DNA of 64,000 nt from Arthrobacter oryzae (GCF_030812315.1 NZ_JAUSSM010000017.1:1-64000), one strand, 5' to 3'. Positions 17,666-26,739 are shown, numbered from the stretch's first letter. The notes: generated from the letters alone by a model not told the origin. Made by a program: numbers and translations.

Positions 17666-18343
17666 ATGGCCTACATTTGCCTGCTTCTCTCCGGAGCTGC
17701 GCTCCTGCTCAACGGCCTCGCGGCGCTGGACCTCCTCCCCCGCAAGGATGCGGCCGTGTTCAGCCTGGTTATCGGCAGCATCCAGCTGGCCCTTGGTGTC
17801 ACGTATCTGAGTGTCAGTTCTCCGGGCGTTGGCGGCGGCCCGCAGCTGCTCCTCGGGGCCTCGGGGATGTTCCTGTTTGGCCTGACCTATGTCTATGTGG
17901 GGCTGGATTACCTGCTGGCACTCGGTTCCAGGGGACTCGGCTGGTTCTGCGGACTGGTGGGCGCGTGCGGAGTCCTGCTCGCTGTGGCCTGGTCCGGGGA
18001 GGATCCGCTCCTGGCCGTCCTTTGGCTCTGCTGGACGTACCTGTGGATGCTGTTCTTCTTTCAGCTGGCCTTGGGCTTCGCGCGCCTGGCGCCGCTGGTC
18101 GGCTGGTCCCTTGTCCTCACCAGCCAGGCCTCGGCCACGGTGCCGGCGTTTCTGGGATTGACCGGCCGGTGGCCCGGCGAACCGGAGATCGCCGCGGCAG
18201 CCGCGGTAGCCCTGCTGGCACTGTTGCTGGTCGCCGGCAGCCTCGCCTGGCGCGGGCGGCACCAGACCGCCCGCGCCGCCACGGTCGCCGCCGCCTCAGG
18301 CGGCGCCGTCGAAAGCCCGTTACCCGGCGAACTCAGGGTCTAG
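17666..18343 (+). CDS. AmiS/UreI-family transporter
   Basis: 225 residues, almost entirely hydrophobic with 6-7 membrane segments. The pattern of LLLSGAALLLNGLA at the start, GLTYVYVGLDYL in the middle and AVLWLCWTYLWMLFFF fits the AmiS/UreI family of proton-gated urea and short-amide channels. No urease or amidase gene lies next to it, which is unusual. It overlaps the convergent APC permease gene by 24 bases at its 3' end. Substrate unknown. Confidence 0.78.
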   Translation: MAYICLLLSGAALLLNGLAALDLLPRKDAAVFSLVIGSIQLALGVTYLSVSSPGVGGGPQLLLGASGMFLFGLTYVYVGLDYLLALGSRGLGWFCGLVGACGVLLAVAWSGEDPLLAVLWLCWTYLWMLFFFQLALGFARLAPLVGWSLVLTSQASATVPAFLGLTGRWPGEPEIAAAAAVALLALLLVAGSLAWRGRHQTARAATVAAASGGAVESPLPGELRV

Positions 18344-19795
18344 GATCCGGGCCCGCTTCTCCACCCGCATCTCCACCAGCACACCGGCCAGGAAAATCAC
18401 GGGGACGGCCACCAGCAGCCCCACGGCCGTTTCGGCGCTTCCGCCGATGAGGGACGTGAAGTTGCTGACCACCAGGAAGAGAACCCACGCCAGCAGCACG
18501 GCGGCCAGCACCGGGGCGATGAAGGTCTGCCACTGCTGCCCCGTCACCCGTTCCCTGCGGAAATAGCCGACGACGGCGAGGGAGGACAGCATGTACAGGA
18601 CCAGCAGTGCCGCGACGGCAAGGCCGCTGAACCAGGAGAAGAGCGTCAGCACCGGGTCCAGTCCCAGCACCGCAAACGGCGCCACGAGCAGGACGGCGAC
18701 CGCCGTCTGGATCCAGGCCGCGGCGGCCGGGGCGCGGTGCTTGTTGGTCCGGGCGACGACGGCGGGCAGGGAGCCACGCAGCGCCAGTGAGTGAAGGTAG
18801 CGGTTGATGCCGTTGTGGAACGCAATGATGCCGGCCAGCAGGGACGTCACGAGGAGGACGCCGGCGGTGACCCCTGCCCATGGTCCGAACATCTCAACGA
18901 TCGGGCCGATGACGAACGAGGTCGCGTCGCCGGATTCGAGGGCTGCCCCTGCGGCATCGACGACGTGGGACGGACCGTAGAAGCTGACCAGCATCCAGGT
19001 GATGAAGGAGAAGAAGACGGCGATGATGCCCACGGAGAGATAGGTGGCCCGCGCAACGGTCCGGTGCGGGTCCTTGGCCTCGGCGGAGTAGATCGCCGTC
19101 GATTCGAAACCGAACATGGAGGCCACCGCGAACATGATGGCAACGCCGGGGGCTCCGCTGGCGATGGCTTCCGGTGCGAACGAGGCGGCGAAGTCCAGCC
19201 CTTCGGGGCCACCGCCCTTGAGCAGGACCGAGAAACCGAACATCAGGAGAATGGCCACTTCGAGGCCCACCAGGACCGCAAGGACGCGGGCGCCGAGCTC
19301 GATGTTCATGGAACCCAGGATTTGGACACCGGCCATGGTGACCAGCGCGAGCAGCCACCACGGAACCGTCAGTCCGGCGGATGCCAGCAGGCCGGAGAAC
19401 GCGGCACCGTACAGGCCGTACATTGCCGCCTGCACCGTGCTGTAGGCGAGCAGGGCAAGCCACGCCGCCCCGGCGCCGACCTTCCGTCCGAACGCTGCCG
19501 TGACGTAGGCGTAAAAGGCGCCGTTGGTCTGCACCTTCCGGCTCATCGCCACAAAGCCGACGGCGAAGATCACGATGATGATGCCTACGACGAGGTATGC
19601 GCCCGGGGCGCCGGCACCGTTGCCGAGCGCGGCCGCCAGGGGTGCTGCTCCGACGATTCCGGTCAGCGGCGCCTGCGCGGACAGGACAAAGAACAGGATG
19701 CCCAGGACTCCGATGCTGCCTGCGCGCAGTGCAGTGGAGTGTTCCTGGCGGGAACCGGGTTCTGCGGTCCGGGATTCGGGATTCGAAATACTCAT
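18320..19795 (-). CDS. APC-superfamily amino acid/amine permease
   Basis: 491 residues from the ATG at 19795, which has AAGGAC directly upstream; a longer reading from 19861 lacks a site. Twelve membrane segments, with the APC opening GSIGVLGILFFVLSAQAPLTG and the FGFESTAIYSAEAKDPHRTV region between segments 6 and 7. Members of this group import amino acids or amines by proton symport. It is divergent from an aldehyde dehydrogenase, which may point to uptake of an amine oxidised in the cell. That link is inference. Confidence 0.87.
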   Translation of the reverse strand: MSISNPESRTAEPGSRQEHSTALRAGSIGVLGILFFVLSAQAPLTGIVGAAPLAAALGNGAGAPGAYLVVGIIIVIFAVGFVAMSRKVQTNGAFYAYVTAAFGRKVGAGAAWLALLAYSTVQAAMYGLYGAAFSGLLASAGLTVPWWLLALVTMAGVQILGSMNIELGARVLAVLVGLEVAILLMFGFSVLLKGGGPEGLDFAASFAPEAIASGAPGVAIMFAVASMFGFESTAIYSAEAKDPHRTVARATYLSVGIIAVFFSFITWMLVSFYGPSHVVDAAGAALESGDATSFVIGPIVEMFGPWAGVTAGVLLVTSLLAGIIAFHNGINRYLHSLALRGSLPAVVARTNKHRAPAAAAWIQTAVAVLLVAPFAVLGLDPVLTLFSWFSGLAVAALLVLYMLSSLAVVGYFRRERVTGQQWQTFIAPVLAAVLLAWVLFLVVSNFTSLIGGSAETAVGLLVAVPVIFLAGVLVEMRVEKRARILDPEFAG

Positions 19796-20070
19796 TGGGT
19801 CCTTCTTAACGGTCATGAGTGCTGGGAAATGTGCTGGGGAGAAGTGCGTGAAATCCAGCATGGCAGCGGCCTCCGGATGCGCTTTGTCGTACAGCGATCA
19901 GTTGTTGTTCCTGAGCGCAGTCACCCCCGCAGGCTCCGGTTCCGTTCGCTCCCGCACAACAGCTCTTCACGGAAAGACAAGACCCGGGACGCCCGCCGGA
20001 GCACGCTTGAAGCAGTGCTGTTGGGCCACACCGGCCTGCGGTCCCTGACCTACTCGAAGTGGAGTACCCC

Positions 20071-21480
20071 ATGGAAACTTACGACGCCCTGCTGGCCTCG
20101 ATCACCCCGGACACCGGCGATACCCGGACCATCTTTGACCCCGCCACCGGGACCGCCGTCGGCGAAGCACCCGTGCACACCGTTGCGGACCTGGAAGAGG
20201 CCATTGCCGCCGCGGCGGCCGCGCAGCCGGCGTGGGCTGCCCTGGGCCACGACGCCCGGTCCGCTGCACTCCTCAAGGCGGCCGACGCCGTCGAACGCTC
20301 CGCCGAGGAACTCGCCCGGCTGCTCTCCCGCGAGCAGGGCAAACCGCTCAACGGCCCCAACGCCCGCTTCGAAGTCGGCGCTTGCGCCGCCTGGCTCCGC
20401 GCCGCCGCCACCACGCCCCTGGAGCCGGAAGTCGTGGTGGACGACGGTGAAACCTACGCCGAACTGCACTACAAGCCCATCGGCGTCGTCGGCGCCATCG
20501 GCCCCTGGAACTGGCCCATGATGATCACCATCTGGCAGATCGCCCCCGCCCTCCGGATGGGCAACGCCGTGGTGGTCAAACCCTCCAAGATGACCCCGCT
20601 GTCCGTCCTGGCCCTCGCCAAGGTCCTCAACGAGGAACTCCCCGAGGGCCTCCTGACCGTCGTCTCCGGGGACCGCGAGGTCGGTGCCCGCCTGGCCGAA
20701 CACCCCGGGATCGGCAAGGTCATGTTCACCGGGTCCACCGCTGCCGGCCGGTCCATCATCAAGTCCTCCGCGGACACCATCAAACGGCTGACCTTGGAAC
20801 TGGGCGGGAACGACGCCGGCATCGTCCTGCCCGACGCCGACCCGAAGGCGATCGCCGAGGGCCTCTTCTGGGGCGCCTTCATCAACACCGGCCAGACTTG
20901 CGCTGCGCTCAAGCGCCTCTACGTCCACGACGACATCTACGACGCCGTCTGCACCGAACTCACCGCCGTCGCTGGCTCGATGCCCATGGGCGTCGGACTC
21001 GACGAGAACAACGTCCTGGGCCCGCTGCAGAACAGGGCGCAGTACGACATCGTGGCCGGGCTCGTGGACGCAGCCAGGGAATCCGGCGCCCGGATCCTGA
21101 TCGGCGGCAACCCGGATTTGGATCAGCCCGGCCACTTCTACCCCGCCACCCTCGTGGCCGACATTGACAACGGCAACCCGCTGGTGGCCGAGGAACAGTT
21201 CGGCCCCGCCCTGCCGATCATCCGCTACAGCACCATCGACGAGGCGGTCGCCATGGCGAACGCGCTCGACGTCGGACTCGGCGCCTCCGTCTGGTCCCCC
21301 GACCTCGCCGCAGCCCGCAAGGTCGCCGCCCGGATCGAAGCCGGCACCGTCTGGATCAACAAGCACGGCGCCGTGGACCCCCGCGTCCCGTTCGGCGGCG
21401 CCAAGCAGTCCGGCTACGGCCTGGAATTCGGCGTCGAAGGCCTTAAGGCCGTGGGAGTTCCGCAGGTCATCAACGGCTAG
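20071..21480 (+). CDS. NAD(P)-dependent aldehyde dehydrogenase
   Basis: 469 residues from the ATG at 20071, preceded by GGAG six bases upstream. Catalytic residues are visible: Asn147 (GPWNWP), Glu243 (LTLELGGND) and Cys277 (NTGQTCAALK). The reaction is oxidation of an aldehyde to the acid. It lies 5.8 kb from the amine oxidase and divergent from an APC permease, so arylacetaldehyde or another amine-derived aldehyde is a reasonable but unproven substrate. The 275-base gap before it holds both divergent promoters, and I could not assign boxes there with confidence. Confidence 0.92.
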   Translation: METYDALLASITPDTGDTRTIFDPATGTAVGEAPVHTVADLEEAIAAAAAAQPAWAALGHDARSAALLKAADAVERSAEELARLLSREQGKPLNGPNARFEVGACAAWLRAAATTPLEPEVVVDDGETYAELHYKPIGVVGAIGPWNWPMMITIWQIAPALRMGNAVVVKPSKMTPLSVLALAKVLNEELPEGLLTVVSGDREVGARLAEHPGIGKVMFTGSTAAGRSIIKSSADTIKRLTLELGGNDAGIVLPDADPKAIAEGLFWGAFINTGQTCAALKRLYVHDDIYDAVCTELTAVAGSMPMGVGLDENNVLGPLQNRAQYDIVAGLVDAARESGARILIGGNPDLDQPGHFYPATLVADIDNGNPLVAEEQFGPALPIIRYSTIDEAVAMANALDVGLGASVWSPDLAAARKVAARIEAGTVWINKHGAVDPRVPFGGAKQSGYGLEFGVEGLKAVGVPQVING

Positions 21481-21530
21481 GCGGAACCCCGCGCGGATCT
21501 GGCCGACGGCGCCCCGGCCATGACGCACAA

Positions 21531-21593
21531 AATCCGAGGCTTGTCCGCTGCACCGCACCTTGTAGGTACGGAATCGCGGACAAGCCTCGGATT
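21531..21593. terminator. hairpin between convergent aldehyde dehydrogenase and nagB
   Basis: A perfect 18-base inverted repeat (21531-21548 with 21576-21593) with a 27-base loop lies between two convergent genes. It is probably a bidirectional terminator, although the long loop is unusual and no T tract is prominent. Confidence 0.65.
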
Positions 21594-21611
21594 CGTTGGT
21601 GTCCTGCCGGC

Positions 21612-22436
21612 TCAGCCCTGCTGGACCAGCGGCTGCCGCAGCCAGGGCCGGGTGGGCGTTTGGCCCAGCCGGTCGTTGAATTCCTGGGCGTCCCGGTAAT
21701 AGTCCAGCAGGCTCAGGCCGGATGCGGCGGCGGGGTCCAGGATGACCACGGCCCGGCGGTGCATCTGCAGCACCGAGGCAGGGCAGTGTGCGCTGACCGG
21801 TCCTTCCACCATGGCCTGGACAGCGTCAGCTTTGTTCTCCCCCATCGCCACGAGCACCGCCAGTTTGGCTTCGCGGATGGTCCCCAGTCCCTGAGTCAGG
21901 CATAGCCGCGGAACGTCGTCCTCCGGGAAGAAACGGGCGTTGTCCGCCCGGGTGGCCCCGGCCAGGGTCTTCACCCTGGTGCGCGAGACCAGGGATGAGG
22001 TGGGTTCATTGAAGCCGATATGGCCGTTGGCACCGATGCCGAGGATCTGGATGTCCACGCCGCCGGCGGCCGTGATGGCCTCGTCGTAGCGGTCGGCCTC
22101 GGCCACGAGGTCCGCGGCGTCCCCGTGAGGGGTCATGAGCTGCCCCAGCGGCAGGTCCACGTGGTCGGCAAATTCCCGCCGGATAGTGGAGTAGTAGCTC
22201 TGCTCGTGCTCCGGCGGCAGCCCGGCATATTCGTCCAGGGTGAAGGCCGTGACCTGGCTGAAGCTGAGGTGCTCTTCGCGGTGCCGCCGGATGAGTTCCT
22301 GGTACGTCGATTTCGGCGAACCTCCCGTGGCCAGCCCCAGGACGGCCGGGCCCTGCCGCACCCGGGCGTCGATGATGTCGGCGGCTCTGCCCCCTACCTG
22401 TTCGGCGGACTCACACAGAATAATCTGCACGCGCAT
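21612..22436 (-). CDS. nagB: glucosamine-6-phosphate deaminase
   Basis: 274 residues. It converts glucosamine-6-phosphate to fructose-6-phosphate and ammonium. Family signatures are LGLATGGSPKSTY (phosphate binding), FTLDEYAGL (Asp68) and GIGANGHIGFNEP with His139 and Glu144. The ATG has AGGA five bases upstream and lies 26 bases inside the 3' end of nagA, so the genes are translationally coupled. It is the last gene of the EIIC-nagA-nagB operon. Confidence 0.95.
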   Translation of the reverse strand: MRVQIILCESAEQVGGRAADIIDARVRQGPAVLGLATGGSPKSTYQELIRRHREEHLSFSQVTAFTLDEYAGLPPEHEQSYYSTIRREFADHVDLPLGQLMTPHGDAADLVAEADRYDEAITAAGGVDIQILGIGANGHIGFNEPTSSLVSRTRVKTLAGATRADNARFFPEDDVPRLCLTQGLGTIREAKLAVLVAMGENKADAVQAMVEGPVSAHCPASVLQMHRRAVVILDPAAASGLSLLDYYRDAQEFNDRLGQTPTRPWLRQPLVQQG

Positions 22437-23721
22437 TCCTTTCCTGCGTTAGTGGTGTGCCTGCCCGGTAGGCCTGCAACAGTTCAAGTTCTTCAGTAGT
22501 GACGAGCACGTCCGCGCGGTACCCCGCAGCCAGCACCCCGACTTTGTCGGAATCCGGCTTGTCCAGGCCCATGAGCCTGGCCGGGGCGGCCGAAGCTGCG
22601 GTGACGGCGTCAGCCAGTGGTATGCCCCAGTCGACGCAGCGGCGGACGTTTTCCAGCAGCAGGCTCGTTGCCCCGGCGATCGCCCCGGGCTGGGCATCCT
22701 GCCCTGCGGGGACAAGCCGGGCCACGCGGTCCTGGACCAGCACGTCCAAACTGCCCAGCGTGTACTGGCCGTCGGACATCCCTGCCGCGGCCATGGCATC
22801 CGTGATCAGGGCAATCGAGTCCGGCCCCACCAGGCTGAAGACCATGCGGACGATCTCCGGGTCTAGGTGCACACCGTCGGCAATCAGTTCCAGGACCATC
22901 CGGTCCGGTGACTGCCGGGCGGCCTGCAGCAGGACAGGGATTGGTCCCGGCGTCCGATGGCCCAGCGCCGGCATCCTGTTGAACAGGTGCGTGGCCGACC
23001 ACGGAGCCCCGCCGGCACTCGTCCCTGCCGTACCGCCGGCCCCTCCCGTCAGGGCTTCCCGCGTCACGGCCGCCGTGGCGTCGGTGTGGCCGAGCGACGG
23101 GACCACGCGGTAGTCCCGGCACAGGGCAACCAGCTCCGCAAAGTAGGCGGTTTCCGGTGCCAGCGTGATGGACCGGACCGTGCCCTGTCCCGCCTCGAAC
23201 CACTGCTTCAGGAGTTCCGGGTCGCCGTCGATGATGGCCGCCGGGTCCTGCGCCCCGCACATGCTCTCGGTGATGAACGGTCCTTCCAGGTGCAGGCCGG
23301 CCAGTGTGCCGTCCTGCACCAGCTCCCGCAGCACCGCGATCTGCTCCAGCAGCACATCCGACGGCGCCGAAACGAGCGAGGCGAGGACCGACGTCGTGCC
23401 CTGCACTGCGTGGTAACCCGCAGCCCGGCGGGCTCCCTCCGCGTCCGCGGAGAAGGTGTGCCCCACTGCGCCGTGGCAGTGCACGTCCACCAGCCCGGGC
23501 AGAATGAGCGGCACTTGTGTTGTTTCGACGTCGACGCCGGCGGGCAGCTCCGCCGTCGGGCCGCACCAAAGGATGCTGCTCCCGGCGATCACTACGGTTC
23601 CGTCGTCGATTACGCCGTCGCCGGTCCGGCCGGTGACGAGGCGCCCCCGCAGCCCCAACCCGCCGCCGTCGCTGTTTCCCAAGGGCTGGGCAGGCCCATT
23701 CACGCCGGGATTAGCTCGCAT
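22411..23721 (-). CDS. nagA: N-acetylglucosamine-6-phosphate deacetylase
   Basis: 436 residues of the amidohydrolase superfamily. It removes acetate from GlcNAc-6-phosphate. Metal-site motif VDVHCHGAVGH, Glu in LHLEGPFI, the two later histidines in PSLGHTDAT and SATHLFNRM, and the catalytic Asp in ALITDAMAAAG are all present. The start overlaps the EIIC gene by 11 bases and the end overlaps nagB by 26, so the three genes form one tight operon. Confidence 0.95.
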   Translation of the reverse strand: MRANPGVNGPAQPLGNSDGGGLGLRGRLVTGRTGDGVIDDGTVVIAGSSILWCGPTAELPAGVDVETTQVPLILPGLVDVHCHGAVGHTFSADAEGARRAAGYHAVQGTTSVLASLVSAPSDVLLEQIAVLRELVQDGTLAGLHLEGPFITESMCGAQDPAAIIDGDPELLKQWFEAGQGTVRSITLAPETAYFAELVALCRDYRVVPSLGHTDATAAVTREALTGGAGGTAGTSAGGAPWSATHLFNRMPALGHRTPGPIPVLLQAARQSPDRMVLELIADGVHLDPEIVRMVFSLVGPDSIALITDAMAAAGMSDGQYTLGSLDVLVQDRVARLVPAGQDAQPGAIAGATSLLLENVRRCVDWGIPLADAVTAASAAPARLMGLDKPDSDKVGVLAAGYRADVLVTTEELELLQAYRAGTPLTQERNARADYSV

Positions 23722-24985
23722 CGGCTTTGGCCATCGAACCGTTCTCGTCAGTCTCGTCTTCGCGTCCCATGGTCCGCAGGTTCCAGCGCCGGATCACGAA
23801 GCGGAACACCACGTAGTACACCGCTGCGTAGCCCAGCCCGATGGGAATCAGCCACAGCGGATTTTGGGCGATGCCAAAGTTGAGGACGTAGTCAATGGCA
23901 CCTGCGGAAAAGCCGAAGCCGTGGTGGATGCCCAGGAAGTTGACCAGCATCATGGACGTGCCTGTCAGGACGGCGTGGACGACGTACAGCGGCCAGGCCA
24001 CGAACATGAACGAGAATTCCAGCGGTTCGGTGATTCCCGTGAGGAAGGCGGTGAGGCCGGTGGAGAGCATGACGCCGCCGACGATCTTCTTCTGGGAAGG
24101 CTTGGCTTCATGCCAGATGGCAAGGGCGGCCGCGGGCAGGGCGAACATCATGATGGGGAAGAATCCCGTCATGAACACACCCGCTGAGGGGTCGCCGGCG
24201 AAGAACCGGTTCAGGTCGCCGTGGGCGCCGTTGTAGTCGCCGATGATGAACCAGACGATGGAGTTCAGGATGTGGTGCAGGCCCAGCGGAATGAGCAGCC
24301 GGTTGAGGGTGCCGTAGATTCCGCTGCCCACAACGGTGTTATCCGCGACGGCATTGCCCACGGCCGTCAGACCGGTGTTGAAGAAGGGGTAGATGAGGGC
24401 CATGACCACGCCAATGACTATCGCGGCGAAGGAAGTCAGGATGGGCACCAGCCGGCGGCCGGCGAAGAATCCGAGCCAGTCCGGCAGGGTGGTCCGGTGG
24501 AATTTCTGCCACAGCCACGCGGTGGTCAGGCCCATCACGATGCCAGCGAGCACGCCGTAGTTGATGACGGGATCCTCGCCGCCTTCCGGGGCGGCGCCCA
24601 GCACCAGTGGTGCCATGACCTTGAAGACGTTGATCAGGACCAGGAAGCCGACGACGGCGGCCAGCGCCGTGGACCCGTCCCCCTTCTTGGCAAAGCCAAA
24701 GGAAATACCGACGGCGAAGAGCAGCGGGAGGTTTTCAAACAGGGCACCGCCGGCCGCGCCGATCACCTGGGCAACGGTGGTCAGGCCTTCGAACCTGCCC
24801 AGCAGGTCGTCCTGGCCGAGCCGCAGGAGGAGCGCCGCCGCGGGAAGGGCGGCGATGGGGAGCATGAGGCTGCGCCCGAAGCGCTGCATGTTCTGCAGCG
24901 CTTTGCCGCTGCCCTTGGTCTTTCCCGGGGACGGTGCGGCCAGCGGGCCGGCCCCGGCGGAAGCGGACGGGTTTTCCGTGGACAT
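23711..24985 (-). CDS. nagE: PTS EIIC component, N-acetylglucosamine/glucose family
   Basis: 424 residues with about 10 membrane segments. The EIIC signature ITEPLEFSFMF is present, and MQRFGRSLMLPIAALPAAALLLR is the usual opening of GlcNAc/glucose permeases. No EIIB or EIIA domains are fused; these are encoded divergently at 25.2-25.9 kb. An AGGAAC site precedes the ATG. First gene of the nagA/nagB operon, so GlcNAc is the likely sugar. A DasR-like palindrome stands about 63 bases upstream of the ATG. Confidence 0.9.
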   Translation of the reverse strand: MSTENPSASAGAGPLAAPSPGKTKGSGKALQNMQRFGRSLMLPIAALPAAALLLRLGQDDLLGRFEGLTTVAQVIGAAGGALFENLPLLFAVGISFGFAKKGDGSTALAAVVGFLVLINVFKVMAPLVLGAAPEGGEDPVINYGVLAGIVMGLTTAWLWQKFHRTTLPDWLGFFAGRRLVPILTSFAAIVIGVVMALIYPFFNTGLTAVGNAVADNTVVGSGIYGTLNRLLIPLGLHHILNSIVWFIIGDYNGAHGDLNRFFAGDPSAGVFMTGFFPIMMFALPAAALAIWHEAKPSQKKIVGGVMLSTGLTAFLTGITEPLEFSFMFVAWPLYVVHAVLTGTSMMLVNFLGIHHGFGFSAGAIDYVLNFGIAQNPLWLIPIGLGYAAVYYVVFRFVIRRWNLRTMGREDETDENGSMAKADAS

Positions 24986-25047
24986 GTTGTTCCTCGTTTC
25001 GAAGGGGGTGCTTGTGCGGGGATGCGGGATTCAGTATTGTTTTGCTA

Positions 25048-25063
25048 ACTGGTTATAACCAGT
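25048..25063. promoter_or_regulatory. perfect 16-bp palindrome, DasR/NagR-type operator
   Basis: ACTGGTTATAACCAGT is a perfect palindrome between the divergent PTS EIIC and EIIB genes. It follows the ACTGGTCTAGACCAGT style of actinobacterial DasR sites, differing only in the four central bases. A GntR/UTRA regulator of that family is encoded nearby at 25932-26651. It very likely represses both nag operons until GlcN-6-P accumulates. Confidence 0.85.
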
Positions 25064-25169
25064 GACAATCATCACTGTGAAGTGCGTCGGCCTCAGTTGT
25101 CAACCTCGGGCAGGAAAAAAGGCCTCCAGAGCCGGCAAACCCATGCGTGAACCATCAACAGGAGTGGAC

Positions 25170-25400
25170 ATGTCCAAAGCAGAAATCATCCTCGCCGCCC
25201 TGGGCGGCGCCGCTAACGTCGAAGAGATCGAGGGGTGCATCACCCGCCTTCGCACCGAAGTGGTGGACGCCGGCAAGATTGACGAGGCCGCCCTCAAGGC
25301 CGCAGGCGCCCACGGCGTCATGGTGGCCGGCACGGTGGTCCAGGTGGTTGTGGGCCCTGAAGCCGAGAGCCTCGCCGAAGACATCCAGGACCTCATGTGA
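25170..25400 (+). CDS. PTS EIIB component, GlcNAc/glucose family
   Basis: 76 residues. Phosphocysteine Cys23 lies in the EEIEGCITRLRT motif, and the small fold ends in VVQVVVGPEAESLAEDIQ, typical of separate EIIB-Glc domains. The ATG at 25170 has GGAG five bases upstream; the upstream in-frame extension has no character of coding sequence and would run over the operator. It overlaps the EIIA gene by 4 bases and passes phosphate from EIIA to the sugar carried by EIIC. Confidence 0.9.
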   Translation: MSKAEIILAALGGAANVEEIEGCITRLRTEVVDAGKIDEAALKAAGAHGVMVAGTVVQVVVGPEAESLAEDIQDLM

Positions 25401-25927
25401 GCACTCCCGACGTAAGCGCTCCTGACGTACGCACGCCTGACGTAAACCCCGCAGCACCGGCCGTGGCCATCAGCGTGGCCTCCCCTCTGCCTGGCCGGCT
25501 CATCCCGCTGGGCGAAGTGCCGGACCCGGTGTTCGCCAAAGGGCTGGTCGGCGGCGGCGCCGCCGTTATCCCCGATGACGACGCCGGCGTGCTCACCGCC
25601 GTCGCTCCACTGGACGGCAAGGTCATCAAGGTCATGCCGCACGCATACATCGTCCAGCACGCCTCCGGGCCCGCAGTGCTGGTCCATGTGGGAATCGATA
25701 CGGTCGGCCTGAAGGGCGAGGGGTTCAGCGTGCTGGCACAGAAAGGCGACCAGGTCCGCGCCGGCGATCCCATGATCAGCGTTGACGTCACGTTTGTCCG
25801 TTCGAAAAACCTCAGCATGTGCAGCCCCGTGGTGATCCTGGACAGCGCACCGGACGCCATCAAGCCGCCGGAAAGCGGAGCACGCGTCGAAGCCGGCGGG
25901 CACCTGTTCAACCTGCCCGGACAATAG
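25397..25927 (+). CDS. crr: PTS EIIA component, glucose family
   Basis: 176 residues. The active-site His97 is in AVLVHVGIDTVGL, with the supporting His82 in VMPHAYIVQH. The N-terminal 20 residues carry three PDV repeats (TPDVSAPDVRTPDV) encoded by a CCTGACGTA-like DNA repeat and are probably a flexible leader. The GTG start overlaps the EIIB stop (GTGA). It completes a split GlcNAc PTS with EIIB and the divergent EIIC. Confidence 0.9.
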   Translation: MSTPDVSAPDVRTPDVNPAAPAVAISVASPLPGRLIPLGEVPDPVFAKGLVGGGAAVIPDDDAGVLTAVAPLDGKVIKVMPHAYIVQHASGPAVLVHVGIDTVGLKGEGFSVLAQKGDQVRAGDPMISVDVTFVRSKNLSMCSPVVILDSAPDAIKPPESGARVEAGGHLFNLPGQ

Positions 25928-25931
25928 ACCT

Positions 25932-26651
25932 ATGGATACGGCAGGGGAACTAAAGCACGTCTGGGTGCGCCGGCAGCTCCAGGACCTGGTCGCCTCCACG
26001 TTGCGGCCCGGGGACGCGCTGCTGGGCGAACGCCAGCTGGAGGAGCAGTTCGGGGTCTCGCGGATCACGGTGCGCCGGGCCATCTCGGACCTCGTCCAGG
26101 ACGGGGCACTGGTGCGGATCAAAGGCAAGGGGACCTTCGTCTCGCACGGGCTGGTGCGCTCCACCCTGCACCTGGCCTCCTTCAACGAGGACATGCGGCA
26201 GGCCGGCTTCGAACCCAGCACCCGGGTCATCACCGCGTCCATCGCGGAGCCGCCCGCCGCCGCTGCCGAGCACCTGGGACTTGCCGGCGGCGAGGAGGCG
26301 TACCAGGTCCGCAGGCTGCGCCTGGCCAACGGGGCGCCCGTCAGCGTGGACGAATCCTGGCTGCCGCCCCGGCTCCTGCCGGACCTGCTTTCGGAGGACC
26401 TGACGGGGTCCCTCTACCGGGTCCTCGCAGCATCCGGGCATCCGGTGCAGCACGTGGAACAGACCGTGGAGGCCGCTGCCGCACCGGAGGAAACCGCAGC
26501 CTTGCTGGACATCGAACCGGGCGCCCCCGTGCTGCTCTTCCGGCGCCGGTCATTTACCGGACAGGACGATCCGGGAACGCCCATCGAATACTCCATCTCG
26601 ACGTACCGTTCGGACCGGTACCAGGTGTCGATGCGGCTCGCGCTTGGCTGA
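25932..26651 (+). CDS. GntR-family regulator with UTRA domain (NagR/DasR-like)
   Basis: 239 residues. The winged helix-turn-helix is at about 10-72 (GERQLEEQFGVSRITVRRAI), and the UTRA ligand domain at about 90-230 includes VDESWLPP and IEYSISTYRSDRY. It begins 4 bases after the EIIA stop, so it is the third gene of the EIIB-EIIA operon. UTRA regulators of nag operons bind GlcN-6-P or GlcNAc-6-P. The dre-like palindrome at 25048 is its expected target, giving autoregulation. Confidence 0.9.
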   Translation: MDTAGELKHVWVRRQLQDLVASTLRPGDALLGERQLEEQFGVSRITVRRAISDLVQDGALVRIKGKGTFVSHGLVRSTLHLASFNEDMRQAGFEPSTRVITASIAEPPAAAAEHLGLAGGEEAYQVRRLRLANGAPVSVDESWLPPRLLPDLLSEDLTGSLYRVLAASGHPVQHVEQTVEAAAAPEETAALLDIEPGAPVLLFRRRSFTGQDDPGTPIEYSISTYRSDRYQVSMRLALG

Positions 26652-26673
26652 GCCGGGATTGTCCGCGCCTCAT

Positions 26674-26739
26674 CCCAACTGACTCGCATTTAACGTCGCG
26701 AAACCCCCGAATGGCGACGTTAAATGCGAGTCACTTGGG
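26674..26739. terminator. long hairpin after the nag regulator gene
   Basis: A perfect 20-base inverted repeat (26680-26699 with 26714-26733), extended to 26 pairs with a single mismatch (26674-26739), has a 14-base loop. It lies between the GntR gene and the prephenate dehydratase gene on the same strand, so it is probably the terminator of the nag operon, or a cruciform repeat. There is no T tract. Confidence 0.6.

Noticed and set aside
18791..20521. 576-codon plus-strand frame across the APC permease and the aldehyde dehydrogenase start
   Set aside because: It runs antisense to one gene and out of frame through another, and has no recognisable domain.
20050..21558. 502-codon minus-strand frame opposite the aldehyde dehydrogenase
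   Set aside because: Shadow of an enzyme with an intact catalytic Glu and Cys.
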